DNA from: Psilocybe azurescens
Taxonomy: Eukaryota; Basidiomycota; Agaricomycetes; Agaricales; Agrocybaceae
Direction of reading: 5' to 3'
NCBI GenBank assembly: GCA_023853785.1
Contig: JAJIRX010000510.1
Coordinates: 868,001-932,000 of the forward strand
Length of the DNA: 64,000 nucleotides
Part shown: piece by piece, positions 36,852 to 48,050 of the stretch
Layout: every line of letters begins with the position of its first letter
Numbering within the stretch: the stretch's first letter is position 1
Position numbers and translations under genes: made by a program
Notes under the pieces: model-generated
Told to the model about the DNA's origin: nothing
Seen by the model: the letters and a program-made list of their open reading frames with translations, nothing else
Database searches by the model: none

Positions 36852-38869
36852 TTACAAAACCATCTCTTCCACGGTATCTATTATGTCGCCAGCTCCTTCG
36901 AATCGTGGAGTGAGACAGAGTCTAAACGGAATGGGAGTGCGGCCAGACAATCCATCGTACTCTTCAAGAGAAATTGGTTCATCCGGAAGGGCCCGGAAGT
37001 CGAAGGACCACAACAGACGTGAGATAGCCAACCAAAGCTCCCGTTCAGCGGCAGGTAGACCAGGGCAAATTCTCCTCCTGGGATGTAAGCCAGTAAGTAT
37101 CTTATTCATAAGATGGGGCACGGTTCTAGTGTGACGCACCCTGCGCCAAAAGTCCAATGATCGCGATCCATAACGTTGGAAAGCTTTGCTGACTGGCTGC
37201 AAGATAGCTTGTCATCGATGTATCTCTCGGGATTAAATTTAAATCTTCAGCGAAATAAATAGCAGCTCAAAATAGAATAAGAAAGGTGAAGCATACGGGT
37301 CTGGATATCGTGCCTCGTTGTGGTGGAGTGTGTAGCAGTTCAACAGCACGACGGTTCCCTTAGGGATATACATTCCTTTGTATGTGAAGTCTTGAGACGC
37401 ACAATGGGGCGTGGCAAACCAAAATGGTGCGTGAACGCGTTGGACCTGACGGGATTCATGCTTGATCGAATGAAAAACTAAGAGGGAGAAAACTCCATAC
37501 CTCTTTGATAATGGCTCTGATGTAAGGAAGGTTGGCCTCATCTTCAAAGGTCGGTAATCGGCTGCGGCCGACGACCTGATCCAAGTCATTTTGAGCCCGG
37601 TGAAGTACTTCTGGATGAGATGGGATGAGAGCGAGAAACCATTGTATTATACCCGAGGTCTGACACAGGTAGAATGGTTGTCCAATTAGTTGAAAGCGTC
37701 TCACTCATTAAAATTAACGACAGTTTCTTACCGAATGAACACCCCTAGAGTAAATACAGCAGAAAGCATACATAGATCTTCCCAGTCGAGTTTCTCTGTC
37801 TCTTGATTTTCCAGGAGGGTTTTTACCAGACAGTCCGGTACCTCCTCGCCTGCAAGCATTCTGGACTTGAAATCCAAGATCATACTTCCGTAGACGTCAA
37901 TAAGAGCATCGTGAAGTCTTTGGCCTCGTGTGCGCTTTTTAGATGGAAGGTACTGAAGAATTTCAAAGAAGTCGATACAATTTGACCAGGGTCCTTTCGA
38001 AACTATCAGCATTAGTACTCATCAGGAGCATCCCACAGTAGTTACTGACCAGTGAGATCCATGAACTCCATGGCTAAATCAAGCGCCTTAGAAACTAATG
38101 GGTCGCAGGCGGATGTCGTGCGTATTCCAAACGACATGATGAGCATGTTACTGACGAAAACTTGTCAATAAGTGTACATTGACAAACCGAACGACACCTA
38201 CTTCAATGCAAATCTGCCAGCAAAATGAGCAGGATTTATGGGAAGTTTTCCCTGTAAACCCTCGTTGTAAAGTGAGTTGATAAGTATGTGTGATTCGTAG
38301 TCCATCATAGAAGCATAGCCTTCCATGGATTTTGCGTTTAAGGCTAGACCAGCAAGCCTACGGTGCTGTCTCCTGTCATGCTCTAGATCAGTAAGGGTTG
38401 CGCATGATATAAATAATAAGGCCATTTATACCATTTATTACCGTATTCGGAAGCAGTGATTGCTCTCCCTTTGAGGATGACCTGATTCTTCATAAAATAT
38501 CTCTTTCGGCTGGAGAAAACTGCCCCATTTGCCACCAGAAGGTCCTTTGCTACAGTGGGCTCCGAGACCACTACAAAGAGCTTGACTTCCCATCCAAATG
38601 GAGAATAGCTCTCCGTATTGCTTCGCCCAACCGTCAAGAGCTCTTTCGGCATACTTTCGAAGGAATGCATAACGTATTGGTGGGCCAGGTGGAACACGAT
38701 TTCCTTCTTTGTCAACGATTGAGAAACGAAGGATGACAGGACTGAAAAAATAAGCCAAGACAAGGATCAAAACGGTGGCTAAAATCTAACACATTTTGTG
38801 AGATTATTTCGTGCACAAGGCGAGTAGTCAACATACCTTTAATACTAACAGTACTTCGGGGGCTGGCAT
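36852..38869 (-). CDS. Cytochrome P450 monooxygenase (two frame disturbances)
   Basis: Membrane-anchored microsomal P450. Exon 1 (38869-38837) encodes PAPEVLLVLK; exon 2 begins ILATVLILVLAYFF, the N-terminal anchor, and then GNRVPPGPPIR, the proline hinge. Later segments include VVVSEPTVAKDLLVANGAVF and RQHRRLAGLALNAKSMEGY (helix C). Helix I reads GGVHSTSGIIQWFLALI once one G is restored at 37742-37745. The ExxR motif is EVQR, split by an intron after IRAIIKE. The heme-binding loop FGAGRRICPG is also split by an intron, with the cysteine present. A second disturbance (one base too many) lies at 38587-38591, before KLFVVVSEP. All catalytic motifs are there, so the enzyme may be functional if these are assembly errors. 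The substrate is unknown. The stop is at 36852-36854. Confidence 0.88.
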
Positions 38870-40989
38870 GGTGAGATTGAGTATTTTGGTGAAGCGGGAA
38901 GTTATTGGGTAGATCGGCCCATATTTATAAGAGTGAAAAGTGTGCATCTTAATGCAAGTATACGTCTCCGTTTCTCCAGGTATGCATACAGTCTCAGTTG
39001 ACAACCGCATCATGTCTCTTAATTCTTAAATCTCTGATGAGCTCCAGAATATTTACCATAGTTGAGTATGATAACAGCCCCAAGTTATTGTTAGAAGAAT
39101 AGATGATGTCGTGTTTCATTTCTTGAGGAAAGGCTAAGCATCGCCTTACGGAGAAAATTCGCAAGGTGCTTCACATGTATATCCTGTATTTCCTGGGTTA
39201 TCCGAGTCTCCATGGCTCTTGTCGTACCACGTAGTGGGTCTACCTGCATAATGTGGAACAATGCAAAGCCCGGGTGTTCTGTGGTGGACTAGGCTGTTCA
39301 TCCTCAAGTAGTGTACCAGAAGATCAGCATAATTTCTGGGAATGATTGACGGCATACGCTACAGCAATATTGGAGCTCGTCGTCACATTTCAACCTCATT
39401 TATCATCATATCTATGAATAACCTTAGTCTTTGGAAGGTCGGATAAAGATGGGTGATACACGGCTCCCGGCCTTATCGTGTGTTTTCAAAGTAATGAGTT
39501 GATTTTAGCCAAGACCTCAACTCTTTCACACTGGAGCATTACATTTTCGCTTCTGCCAGTAAATTTTCCGCGCCAAGTCCGCTCACCTGAAGCTTGATCG
39601 CAGTTTGGTACATCGCGAAGGCTGCATACGGTCGGGGCGGAGTCTTACACTCGGGTCCCTTTCATTCTATCGGTTGAAGCAGTATACACGGCTGTACAGC
39701 TGTGTCTGTGAAAATAAAACTTCTACTCAATGGCACTACAGTAACTTCAATCCCTGATTCAATGTTTGTTTCAAGTATGTCAGTCCATTTGAGTATATAT
39801 TTTAGACATTATATAACCATCTGACCATGTGGCGACAAGTTTAACAACACAATCAATCGACGGTGAGTCCGTAATTTGTGGCCAAGAGCTTCGCAAGAGA
39901 TAACGTATGATATATTGTGAAAGGCTTTGATTTTGGCATGAGATCCTAGATAGTGACTCAAGAATGAGCCCAACTGGATGATCTCGCTGCTAGTACACCG
40001 CCTGGCCGGCGCTAAAACTGAAACTCGAAAATTGAAACGGAAACCATCATTTGATCGATTTGGGGAGCCAGTTCACAATATTTTCTCGAATAAAGGCTTT
40101 CCGACTTATTTTACAATGAACATCGCTATGCTCTTACCATCCTAGGAATTGTTATGATCACGACTTAGTCGTGCCTCACCTTCGTCCTTATTGCTTGTAG
40201 CGTAGCTTATTCACTTCTCTGTTGAAACAACTCGCATTGTTTGCTCCTAGAATCCTTGCGGTGCTCGTCTAAGCTCGTCCTTGACCGTAACAGGAATGAG
40301 TTCCTAATTCAGATCCGGTTCCCAAATCTCGCATGGATTATTCTGTAAATCTTTCAGAATGTAGCTCCGATTCTCCGAGCCATCGATATGTGATATCCCC
40401 TTGAGATAAGTACATGCAATGTGTCAAGACTAACATACATACTCGTTACTGAGCATGAGGATAATATCTAAGGTTAAAACACAGTGGTCTACACCACCCC
40501 AGAATTCACATCATGTCAGCAGCAAAGGAAACCTGGAACGAGTATTAATAAAGGTAGTGGGACAATACAAGGGCTCGGGTCATGTTCATGCCCTACATAT
40601 GAGCCACCCTTGATGATCCGTCTCTGCTTACACCACGAAGGCATGTATGTGAGCGTAAGTAGTATACTCTATTGATTCTCAAAACCTATCAACCAAGCAA
40701 TCAACCAAGCATCTTCCTTTTGAGTTACATCCACATAAAACGCATGAGGAAGCCTGAAGTACATATACAAACAGTCGTTATATGCCAAGAGCTGGTAAAA
40801 ATTTTCGGCATCTTAATCTTTAATGACTTGCCTCAGAGCAGACAGAGGATGGGGAGTCAGAGTGACGTTCTCTGTAGTCCATAAAATCATCTGAAAAATA
40901 GCGATGTAGCACTTCACACACCTCGCCTTTTGAACATCGTTCCATTATTAAAACAGCTTTTCATGACCAGACACATTCACGTTGCCACA
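38870..40989. other. Intergenic between P450 and the kinase duplication
   Basis: About 2.1 kb with only short frames. The right edge (40990) is exactly where similarity between the kinase A and kinase B blocks stops. No mobile element could be defined here. Confidence 0.4.
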
Positions 40990-42216
40990 CTTACTATAAC
41001 TACATGATATAAGCAACGTTCTTGTATCAAGAATTGTATGAGATAAAATTACTCATCGCTTTGTAGCGGAAAAAGACGTCCTTCAGTTTGCAGATGTTGT
41101 AGTGATTCAATACCTTCATGATGCTGATCTCGTGAGTGAGCCGCTCCCCGGTTGACTGCAGTGGTTTGTCGATGATCTTCATTGCATAAGTGATCCCGCT
41201 TTGACGATGAAGTGCTGTCATAACAGCACCAGACGCCCCTGAATCAAAGGATTCAGGCTCTATGTCATACAATGCCTCTAACTCTCCCGTGGGTTTCGAA
41301 GGTTTGACTTCGCGAAAGATGTATCCTGCATAATAGGATGAGAAACTACTACACCATCTCCTTCACAAACTCACGATAAGCCTCGATGCTATATCCTCTC
41401 AGCCTGAATATGCCAAAGGAGATCTCATTGCCATCTTTGAGTATACGATAATGATTCTGTGTCATTATGTGGCCTCCCAGCTGTAATCCCGAAAGTTTGA
41501 TTCAACGTCAACAACTCTACGGTACATGTAAGCACTAGACAGAACTGACTGACTCAGTGATCATCAAGGATGAACGACTTTGTTTATATTACCTAGACAG
41601 AACAGACTGACTAGGATACAAGTATGGATGAGTATACTATAGGTAGGAAGTAATAGTAATGTAAACATACCTCAGTGATCATCAAGGATGAACCACTGAG
41701 GAGAGAAGGAAGAGGGGATGATACGAAGTGAATTGTCATGTGATTGCTGACTAAGAGGGACTGGGTAAGGAACTCGTCCAACAGTACATAATGACAACTC
41801 ACATATGTCCCATCGTCAGATACATCCTGAATGGTGACTGAAGCACCTTTGCGATCTGTATTATGCCTAATTATGAATTGCACTCTATCTGCAATAAACT
41901 TGTAAACGCAGAAAGGAATTACCCAGAAATCCAATACACTCATTAAGGCCACTGAATACAACATCATTTTCTGCTTCAGAGTCATTGTTACTGGATTGAT
42001 AAAACAATTTAGAGAAGTAGATTTGGGGAAGACAATTATTGCAAGGACAAAGGGACCCCCAGAGAGGGGATTGAATCGGAGCTAGTTGATGTTGTTCCTG
42101 AAGATGAGGGGATGCAAGCAGAGCTGTCTTGAGCAAGTATTGACCGGAGACTCGTCCTCGAATGGTTTGGAGATGGCCGAAGACTGAAGACATTTGTGGT
42201 TTGAAGGGAAATGCAT
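40990..42216 (-). pseudogene. Kinase A: truncated FHA-kinase copy
   Basis: Copy of kinase B (48.1-50.3 kb). It retains ATG 42216, the SPLWGSL segment, the FHA exons (ADRVQFIIRHNTDRKGASV, VTIQDVSDDGTY), and the N-lobe exon (YDIEPESFDSGASGAVMTAL, GITYAMKIIDKPLQ). Similarity ends at 40990, inside the intron after the N-lobe. The catalytic loop, DFG and APE regions are missing. In exon 1 it reads gaggacgagtctccg where kinase B has gagtacgatttctccg: one base shorter, which breaks the frame. A 262-bp insertion sits in one intron. I call it a non-functional fragment. Confidence 0.8.
41528..41789. mobile_element. 262-bp insertion with 6-bp direct flanks
   Basis: Kinase B has one gtacat where kinase A has gtacat at 41522-41527 and again at 41784-41789, with about 256 extra bases between. 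The insert contains two copies of ctcagtgatcatcaaggat (from 41553 and 41671) and two copies of tagacagaac(t/a)gactgact. It lies in the intron after the FHA exon. A short non-autonomous element or local rearrangement would fit; no terminal inverted repeat is evident. Confidence 0.55.
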
Positions 42217-43165
42217 ACGGAAAGGGGGAACAACAGATGGGAATCAAATACAGAGGAGACAGTAATGGGCATTCATAGAACGTCAGAAAATGAGTCCCAG
42301 GCAAAGCACTACATTCCCAGGTCAGAAGGTTGTGGCAGTCGTGAGTCCCAATCTCTCTGTCCCAACATTCCAGATCTGATTCAAGGCCACGTGCGTCTAG
42401 CTTCTGGAACAACGTCAAGAAGTAAAAAGATAAATATCAGATATCATGAGACAGAATGCCAGAGCCTTGTAGAGCAGCGCCTAGTTTACAAATTTATGGA
42501 GAAATAATTTTAATTGTCTTCTAGATGAGCCATACGCCTCGTAATAGCAACAGCCTGCATGCAAACCCAATGTGCCAATGAACAACTCAGTGGAAACACC
42601 ATGGACTGGCCCTGCGAGGATCTCCATACGGTGTGTGTCGGGAACTCAGATGGCTATGGGCAGCACCCCCGCGCTATCCACATAAGCACCAGATAATGAC
42701 CTTGTAGCATTTGCCCAAGAAGCTTTGATGTGGACGAACACAGTTGCAGACCCCTCATCGAGAAATACAGAACTGATGGTGCTGGTAGATGACTAAGAAC
42801 ATAGTTTGAATATTAAGGCAGATTCCTACCATCGAATTAGCTGAGGTTGAGTAACAGTATACAGAGATGTCCTTCCGCCAGCAGTTGACAATCTGGAGAA
42901 GACACCCATCGCCATCGTACAGGTGTACTCCAAGATTTGCTGATGTTGGGGTCATGGAACACAAGCCACTGGCCAGAGTCCTGACCATTCGAGTAAGCCA
43001 AACAGACACGGAGTGTTTCAAATTTTAATGAAGCGCGTGTAAATGACTGAAAGCTGTTGGTTGTAAGGAATTCTGAAGAAAACGTTGAGTGGACCAACTG
43101 TGGCGGGCTGTGGCAAAATGAAGCTTGTGAGTATTTGGCAATACCCTCCCCACGTGAACAAATTT

Positions 43166-44556
43166 TCTGCTAAATGGTAGATCTTACCCTACAGGCAGAG
43201 TCCAGACTACCAAGACGTGAGCTTCTCTTCAACTCTGAAGTCGACAACAAGTGGTTAACTCTGGAGCAAACAACGACAGAGAGTTCAAAAAGCACAAGTG
43301 ATTTAAGCCCAACGTGCTTCAAACGCGACGATTTTCGGGCGGATTCACAGCGAGGTTGAGTAACGCAACACACATTGGAGAGGGTACAGCGTAGATGAGC
43401 GACTGACCTGCGCAGGCCCCGTCCTTCAGATACGCAAATCCAATATACAGCATTGGACTTCGACGGCGTAGTCAAAGCAATTCTAGAGTAATTCCGTTAC
43501 AGGGAAATATAGAACCCATCGGAACGTGAAGTGCACCTTGGGAACTCAGATGATCACAGCTTCATATCTCAATGCAACACGGACTGAACAAGAAGATAAG
43601 ATGCAAATTCCCAAAGCGACTAGACATCCAACAACAGTAGGGAATAGCATATTCACGGCCACCTGTGATTTGTGAACTAGTGCCTCTTCACAAATATGGT
43701 TAGTACGGGTTGGAAGGCTAAACCATATTCTTGTAAGAGTTTTGAATGGCTGTGTTTGCAATCATGTCAATCCGGATAAATTGACCTCATATCCGTCCGC
43801 CCTGCTATAGAGGATACCCAAAACGTTTCAACATAGCTATTCTTGGCACAGATATGTAAAAATAGGTCACTCGACCTCGTGTTTGCCGTTCAGCCATACA
43901 TAATCATTGATTCTCCACTATAAAATTTCAAACATCGAAGTTTCAGTAGATTGGAATATTTATGGATAACTACTAACATATCGTCCAATAAGACTGGATT
44001 CTATTTTTATGGCAGGACGAGAATTACAAGCGCTTAAAAACAAAACCGTGCGGTCTAAGTATTAATGCTTATTTGCTTCTGTAGTTAACCATTCTATCGT
44101 TCTATCGAGGCCTCATGTTCATTCCATCCGCAAAAATTGAATATACATTTCTACTGAGGCAGAGCCATTGTCTAGCACACAGCACTGACGCCTGGAGGCT
44201 GGCATCGATCAGCGCTCACTGATGTCGATCATCAGCCGTCACCTATTGCAGCAGTAAATTGACCTTGTGACGACGATCATAATACAGAAATAACTTGCTT
44301 CTGTCGTTCAGAATCATCCTGAAAGTCGAAAATCCTCCCAGCAGATCCTCTTGTCTATTTCAGAAAACAATGTTCTCTTCTTCGATTTTGTGAGGTGCAA
44401 GCCCAAATTTAACATATCATCCTGTGGTTCGATTTTTTTATCGACAGTCTGAGACTGATGTAGATATATAACCCTAGCTTCCGTCACCAAATTGACCTTC
44501 TCAATAATATCTATCTGACTATATTGCGGAGAGCCCGCCCTTAGATATTCCCGAGA
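43166..44556. other. Intergenic upstream of TM4
   Basis: This is not present in copy B of the duplicated block, so it belongs to an insertion or a deletion difference together with TM4. No gene recognised. The TM4 promoter should lie at 44300-44550. Confidence 0.4.
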
Positions 44557-45529
44557 ATGCTCTACGCTAGGGTATTCCCCATTTTGACATGCCTTCTTGC
44601 GACATACTTCCCAACGTACTCATTTCCGATAGCCAACGGTCTCCGCAGTATGTACAATTTCATGTCTCCGGGACCTTCGCACTCATTTCTTGATAGGTGG
44701 CGTCACGGAATCACCCCTGCAGACATCGGCGATAGGTTCCCCACCCCAGACGATTATCGCTACTACACCGACACAAGGAATACCTATCGTCACATTCTCT
44801 ACTCAAACCCCGATAACCACTCTCAGTGCGCAAATCATTATGCGTCGCTCATTTCCCGGGTTTCCTTTTCCACCTGGAGGATCTTGGACAAATGGTCCCC
44901 CATTTACTGCCTTTCCGTCAGAGTGGAGCATACCAGTACAGAACACGGGGTCCGGTTCATCAACGACTTCTCATTCCGTTTCAACAACAACAAAAACTTC
45001 GCAGTTATCCACTACCCCACTGCCTTCCTCCTCAACACTAATATCTTCTTCTTCAACACTAGTATCTCCGTCACCAACGGGTGGGCAAGCCACAAATGGG
45101 GCCCAGAGTAATCATCGCGCGGCAACGTTAAAAATAGCTCTTATTTCTGCTGGAACTGGTATCGGAGCCTTGCTTCTCGTCCTGACAACTCTATTCCTTT
45201 GCCGCAGGCAATACAAACGACAACAATCAAACCATGATGATAAAGTTAACGTCCGTCCTTTCACTGGACAGCCCGCAACAGCCCATGAATTACACCCTCC
45301 TTCCTCAACAACCGACGCTGCACAAAAATACATCGATGTCCTAGAGGATCGCATACAGCGGATGGAAAGAAATACACCCCGTTCTGAGGGCGCATTACCG
45401 GTTTATTCGACTGATATAAGTGGTAATGGACAGCTACTACGGGCGGATGGAGAACTGGGTAACGTTAGACACCCACCTAAGTACGAATCTCTGGAGGCTC
45501 TTCCTGGAATCAGTCTTGAAAGTACGTAG
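44557..45529 (+). CDS. TM4: signal-peptide Ser/Thr-rich single-pass membrane protein
   Basis: Dispersed relative of TM1-TM3 with an intact frame. Exon 1 (44557-44647) encodes a leader, MLYARVFPILTCLLATYF, and ends at a perfect GTATGT donor. The intron is 44648-44696 (49 nt), and the joined codon encodes Ser in GLRSGVTESPLQ. Exon 2 has an aromatic and Gly/Pro segment (GFPFPPGGSWTNGPPFTAF), a long Ser/Thr stalk, and one TM helix (IALISAGTGIGALLLVLTTL). A basic CRRQYKRQQ follows. The tail contains a short helical stretch (YIDVLEDRIQRMER) and a PPKY motif of the PPxY kind that WW domains bind. The stop is at 45527-45529. It sits between kinase A and X, where copy B of the block has no gene. A surface or signalling role is inferred only from topology. 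Confidence 0.8.
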
Positions 45530-45883
45530 CTTCTAGAGTTTTGGAGGTCGTATAGGGGTCGTGGAGTCAGTCTTGGCATACGTAAAATATTATTTGTAAG
45601 TGAATAATGAAGAATAATACATACATGAAGGAAGATCAATGCTGTCGGTGTCCATAAATCGAATGAAAGTCGAATGGCTAAGGTTGAAAAGTTTAACGTT
45701 TATCCTGCTTTTGGATGCAGAATGACTGCATCACGTGGTCGGCAATATCGGCTTGCTTCGATCACAACAATAACAAGTGAGTAGCGGCGTATGTAACTGC
45801 CATCGATTTTCCATTGCCACTCATGATAGCTTTACTTATCCGCAACAACAAAGCCACAACACCATCCAAAGATCTAGCCACAG
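45530..45883. other. TM4-X intergenic region
   Basis: About 350 bp between two plus-strand genes, probably the TM4 terminator and X promoter. No specific element recognised. Confidence 0.4.
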
Positions 45884-47895
45884 ATGGCACTTGGTTTTTC
45901 AACGGAATCTCCTCTTTCGCTTCCGATAATAGATAATCCTTCTCGAACATGCATTTCTCGAGAAACATTCCAAAGGCTACCTTTCGAGATTCAATGGGAA
46001 TATGCTATGGTAAGTGTGGTTACTCAGAGTTTATAGTACTAAGTGTATTATCCACGCAAGCTAATACAACCATTACAGCATTATGAACTTCCTGATGCTG
46101 CACACCTAACCTCCGAGGATATCTGTAACGCCCTGTGCACGAATAACGAATGGATTCCTGCTCTAGTCAGAGAGGATCACCTACAGCTTCCAACTTCGCG
46201 TGGTTTGGTTGTCGCGAAAGATGTCATGGACTTGGTTGACTGGCTAGTGGGGGAACGAACGAACGATTCAGGTGATTTTGACGGTATGTCCTTAACTTTG
46301 CGGCTACACAGTCAAAGCAGATTCGACGAAGCTCTCTAGAACATGATGGGAGTCTACCTGCTTCACACTATGGACAGCATCCATCATTTGTTCAACCGTC
46401 ATTCAAATATCTATGCACCTCCGGTTCGTCAGTAACCGACCAAGTTCAAATATCGAATGAAGGGAACGTCGTTTCGGACTGGTTCTGCGCAATGACGGCC
46501 GATCTGGAGAACACCAACCAACTCGGCATTAAAGCCCGAATACAACGAACCCGGCTCATCGCACGTCAGGCTGCCGCCGACGTTCTCGAGCTCGAGGCCA
46601 AATTGGCGATGGAAGCTTCATATCATGATTCTGTCTTACATATTATAACCGATATTTGCGGCAAGACCGCAGCGCGAGCAATTCAAGACAAGGCTTCCCG
46701 TGCCACGGAAGAGGGGCACCTGCTAGAGGCTCAAGTCGTTAACCGCCGCCCTCAGCGTCAATACAACGCCAATCTTTCTGAAGGGGATGACGAGAACACT
46801 GACGGTACACATCGCAGGTAAGGACATGTGTCATCCTACTAATACTGTACTAATTTTTTCAGATATAGCGCATTGTCAGCTACCGGTGTTTCCCTCGTGC
46901 TTTGTGCACCCAATATTTTACACCAGTCCTCATCCGATCTGCAAAACCTCAATAAAGACAAAGTTCATCCACTCACTGTACCGCGCACCTTTCCATTGTC
47001 CTTGCCCCATGAGAACAACTCCATGCTAAAACGCGCTCGTGAAGATGACGGCGTGAGTCCAGATGAAGCAGTATTCGACCGTTCGCGTCACCGGGCAAAG
47101 AGGACACGGCAGGATTCTCCTAAACACGAATACTCCTCAGCAGGGGACGAGATCCACTGGAAAGATTATCCCAGCGAAAATGACACTTCCAGCGACGATA
47201 GTATCTATTCCCCTTCCAGTAGGACAGACGATAGCTATCCTGATGAAGAAGCTGCCTTGAGATTCAAAAACAAGCTTGTTAAGCTTCGTCAGGGTATCCT
47301 TCCATCTCAGTCTTCAGACTCCAGCTCTGGAGTAGAAGATGATATATCGGAAGCCGGGATTCGTTGGGCAGACTATCCAAGCGACGAGGACGTCAGCGAC
47401 AGCAGCTTCTCGGCTGGAAGCTGGGACTTGGAACACATCTTGGAAATCACAACACAAGGCCGATATTCGCATGATTGGTACCGATATATAGACGAATACA
47501 ACTACATGGAAGAGACCTTGGAGCATGGGCGTATGTCAGATAATGACCTGAGTACCGACGACGACGAAGCCTATCAAGACGTAACAAGTTTTCGGCCTTC
47601 AAAAGTACGCGTATCAGAATCCATACATCGTCATAGTTATACGTCTCCTTGGGACGAACCGGAAAATCAAAAGCGTGTTCTGGATCCAGCAACGGGGCAA
47701 ATGGTCATTGTGGATCAGACTGTGGCAAGGCTTCGATTTCAGAGACAGAGAAACTGGGCGCGCATATTGGCGTATCTAAAGAACCCATATTGGGCAGAGT
47801 GCGACGTAAATGGGCGTATCAATGACATCGCTACGTCTGATCGACACTTAGACTACGAATTTGATGACGAGGAATGGCAATTCTTTGAACAGTGA
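45884..47895 (+). CDS. X: 613-residue protein of an unrecognised family
   Basis: Function unknown. Four exons: 45884-46009, 46079-46283, 46340-46817 and 46863-47895, all with GT-AG introns and an unbroken frame. The start ATG lies in CACAGATGGC. The N-terminus ends RETFQRLPFEIQWEYAM; exon 2 opens HYELPDAAHLTSEDICNAL and gives NNEWIPALV and VMDLVDWLV. A helical, probably coiled-coil region follows (RLIARQAAADVLELEAKLAM). The C-terminal part has a basic stretch (KRAREDDG, HRAKRTRQDSP), a long Asp/Ser/Glu-rich region, and a conserved end: NPYWAECDVNGRINDIATSD, then DYEFDDEEWQFFEQ. The composition suggests a nuclear protein. It lies upstream of, and divergent from, kinase A (with TM4 between) and convergent with kinase B. 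X' and X2 are paralogues. Confidence 0.75.
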
Positions 47896-48050
47896 ATATC
47901 TTAGTTGTAGTCTGGATTTCATTGTCTAATGTATTCGATTATCGGAGAATATTCTCCACGTATGTAATTTGCTCTTTTGAGTAAATATGAAAAATAGTTT
48001 GATTGATGACTAGCTCCAGAATGTAATGAGTAGCAGAGTGCAGCTACGTT

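Larger units (their letters stand above)
40990..43165. repeat. Duplicated block, copy A
   Basis: The segment matches 49384-51275 in the same orientation. It covers the 5' half of the kinase gene and about 900 bp upstream of its start codon. Shared non-coding words include catacgcctcgta, gtggaaacaccatgga and gatctccatacggtgt. Similarity is clearly lower in the upstream region than in the coding exons. Confidence 0.8.

Noticed and set aside
45835..45945. Plus-strand frame resembling an FHA motif (DLATDGTWFFNG) just upstream of X
   Set aside because: The bases overlap the start codon and first exon of X in a different frame. X exon 1 matches X' and X2, so the FHA-like string is most likely chance.
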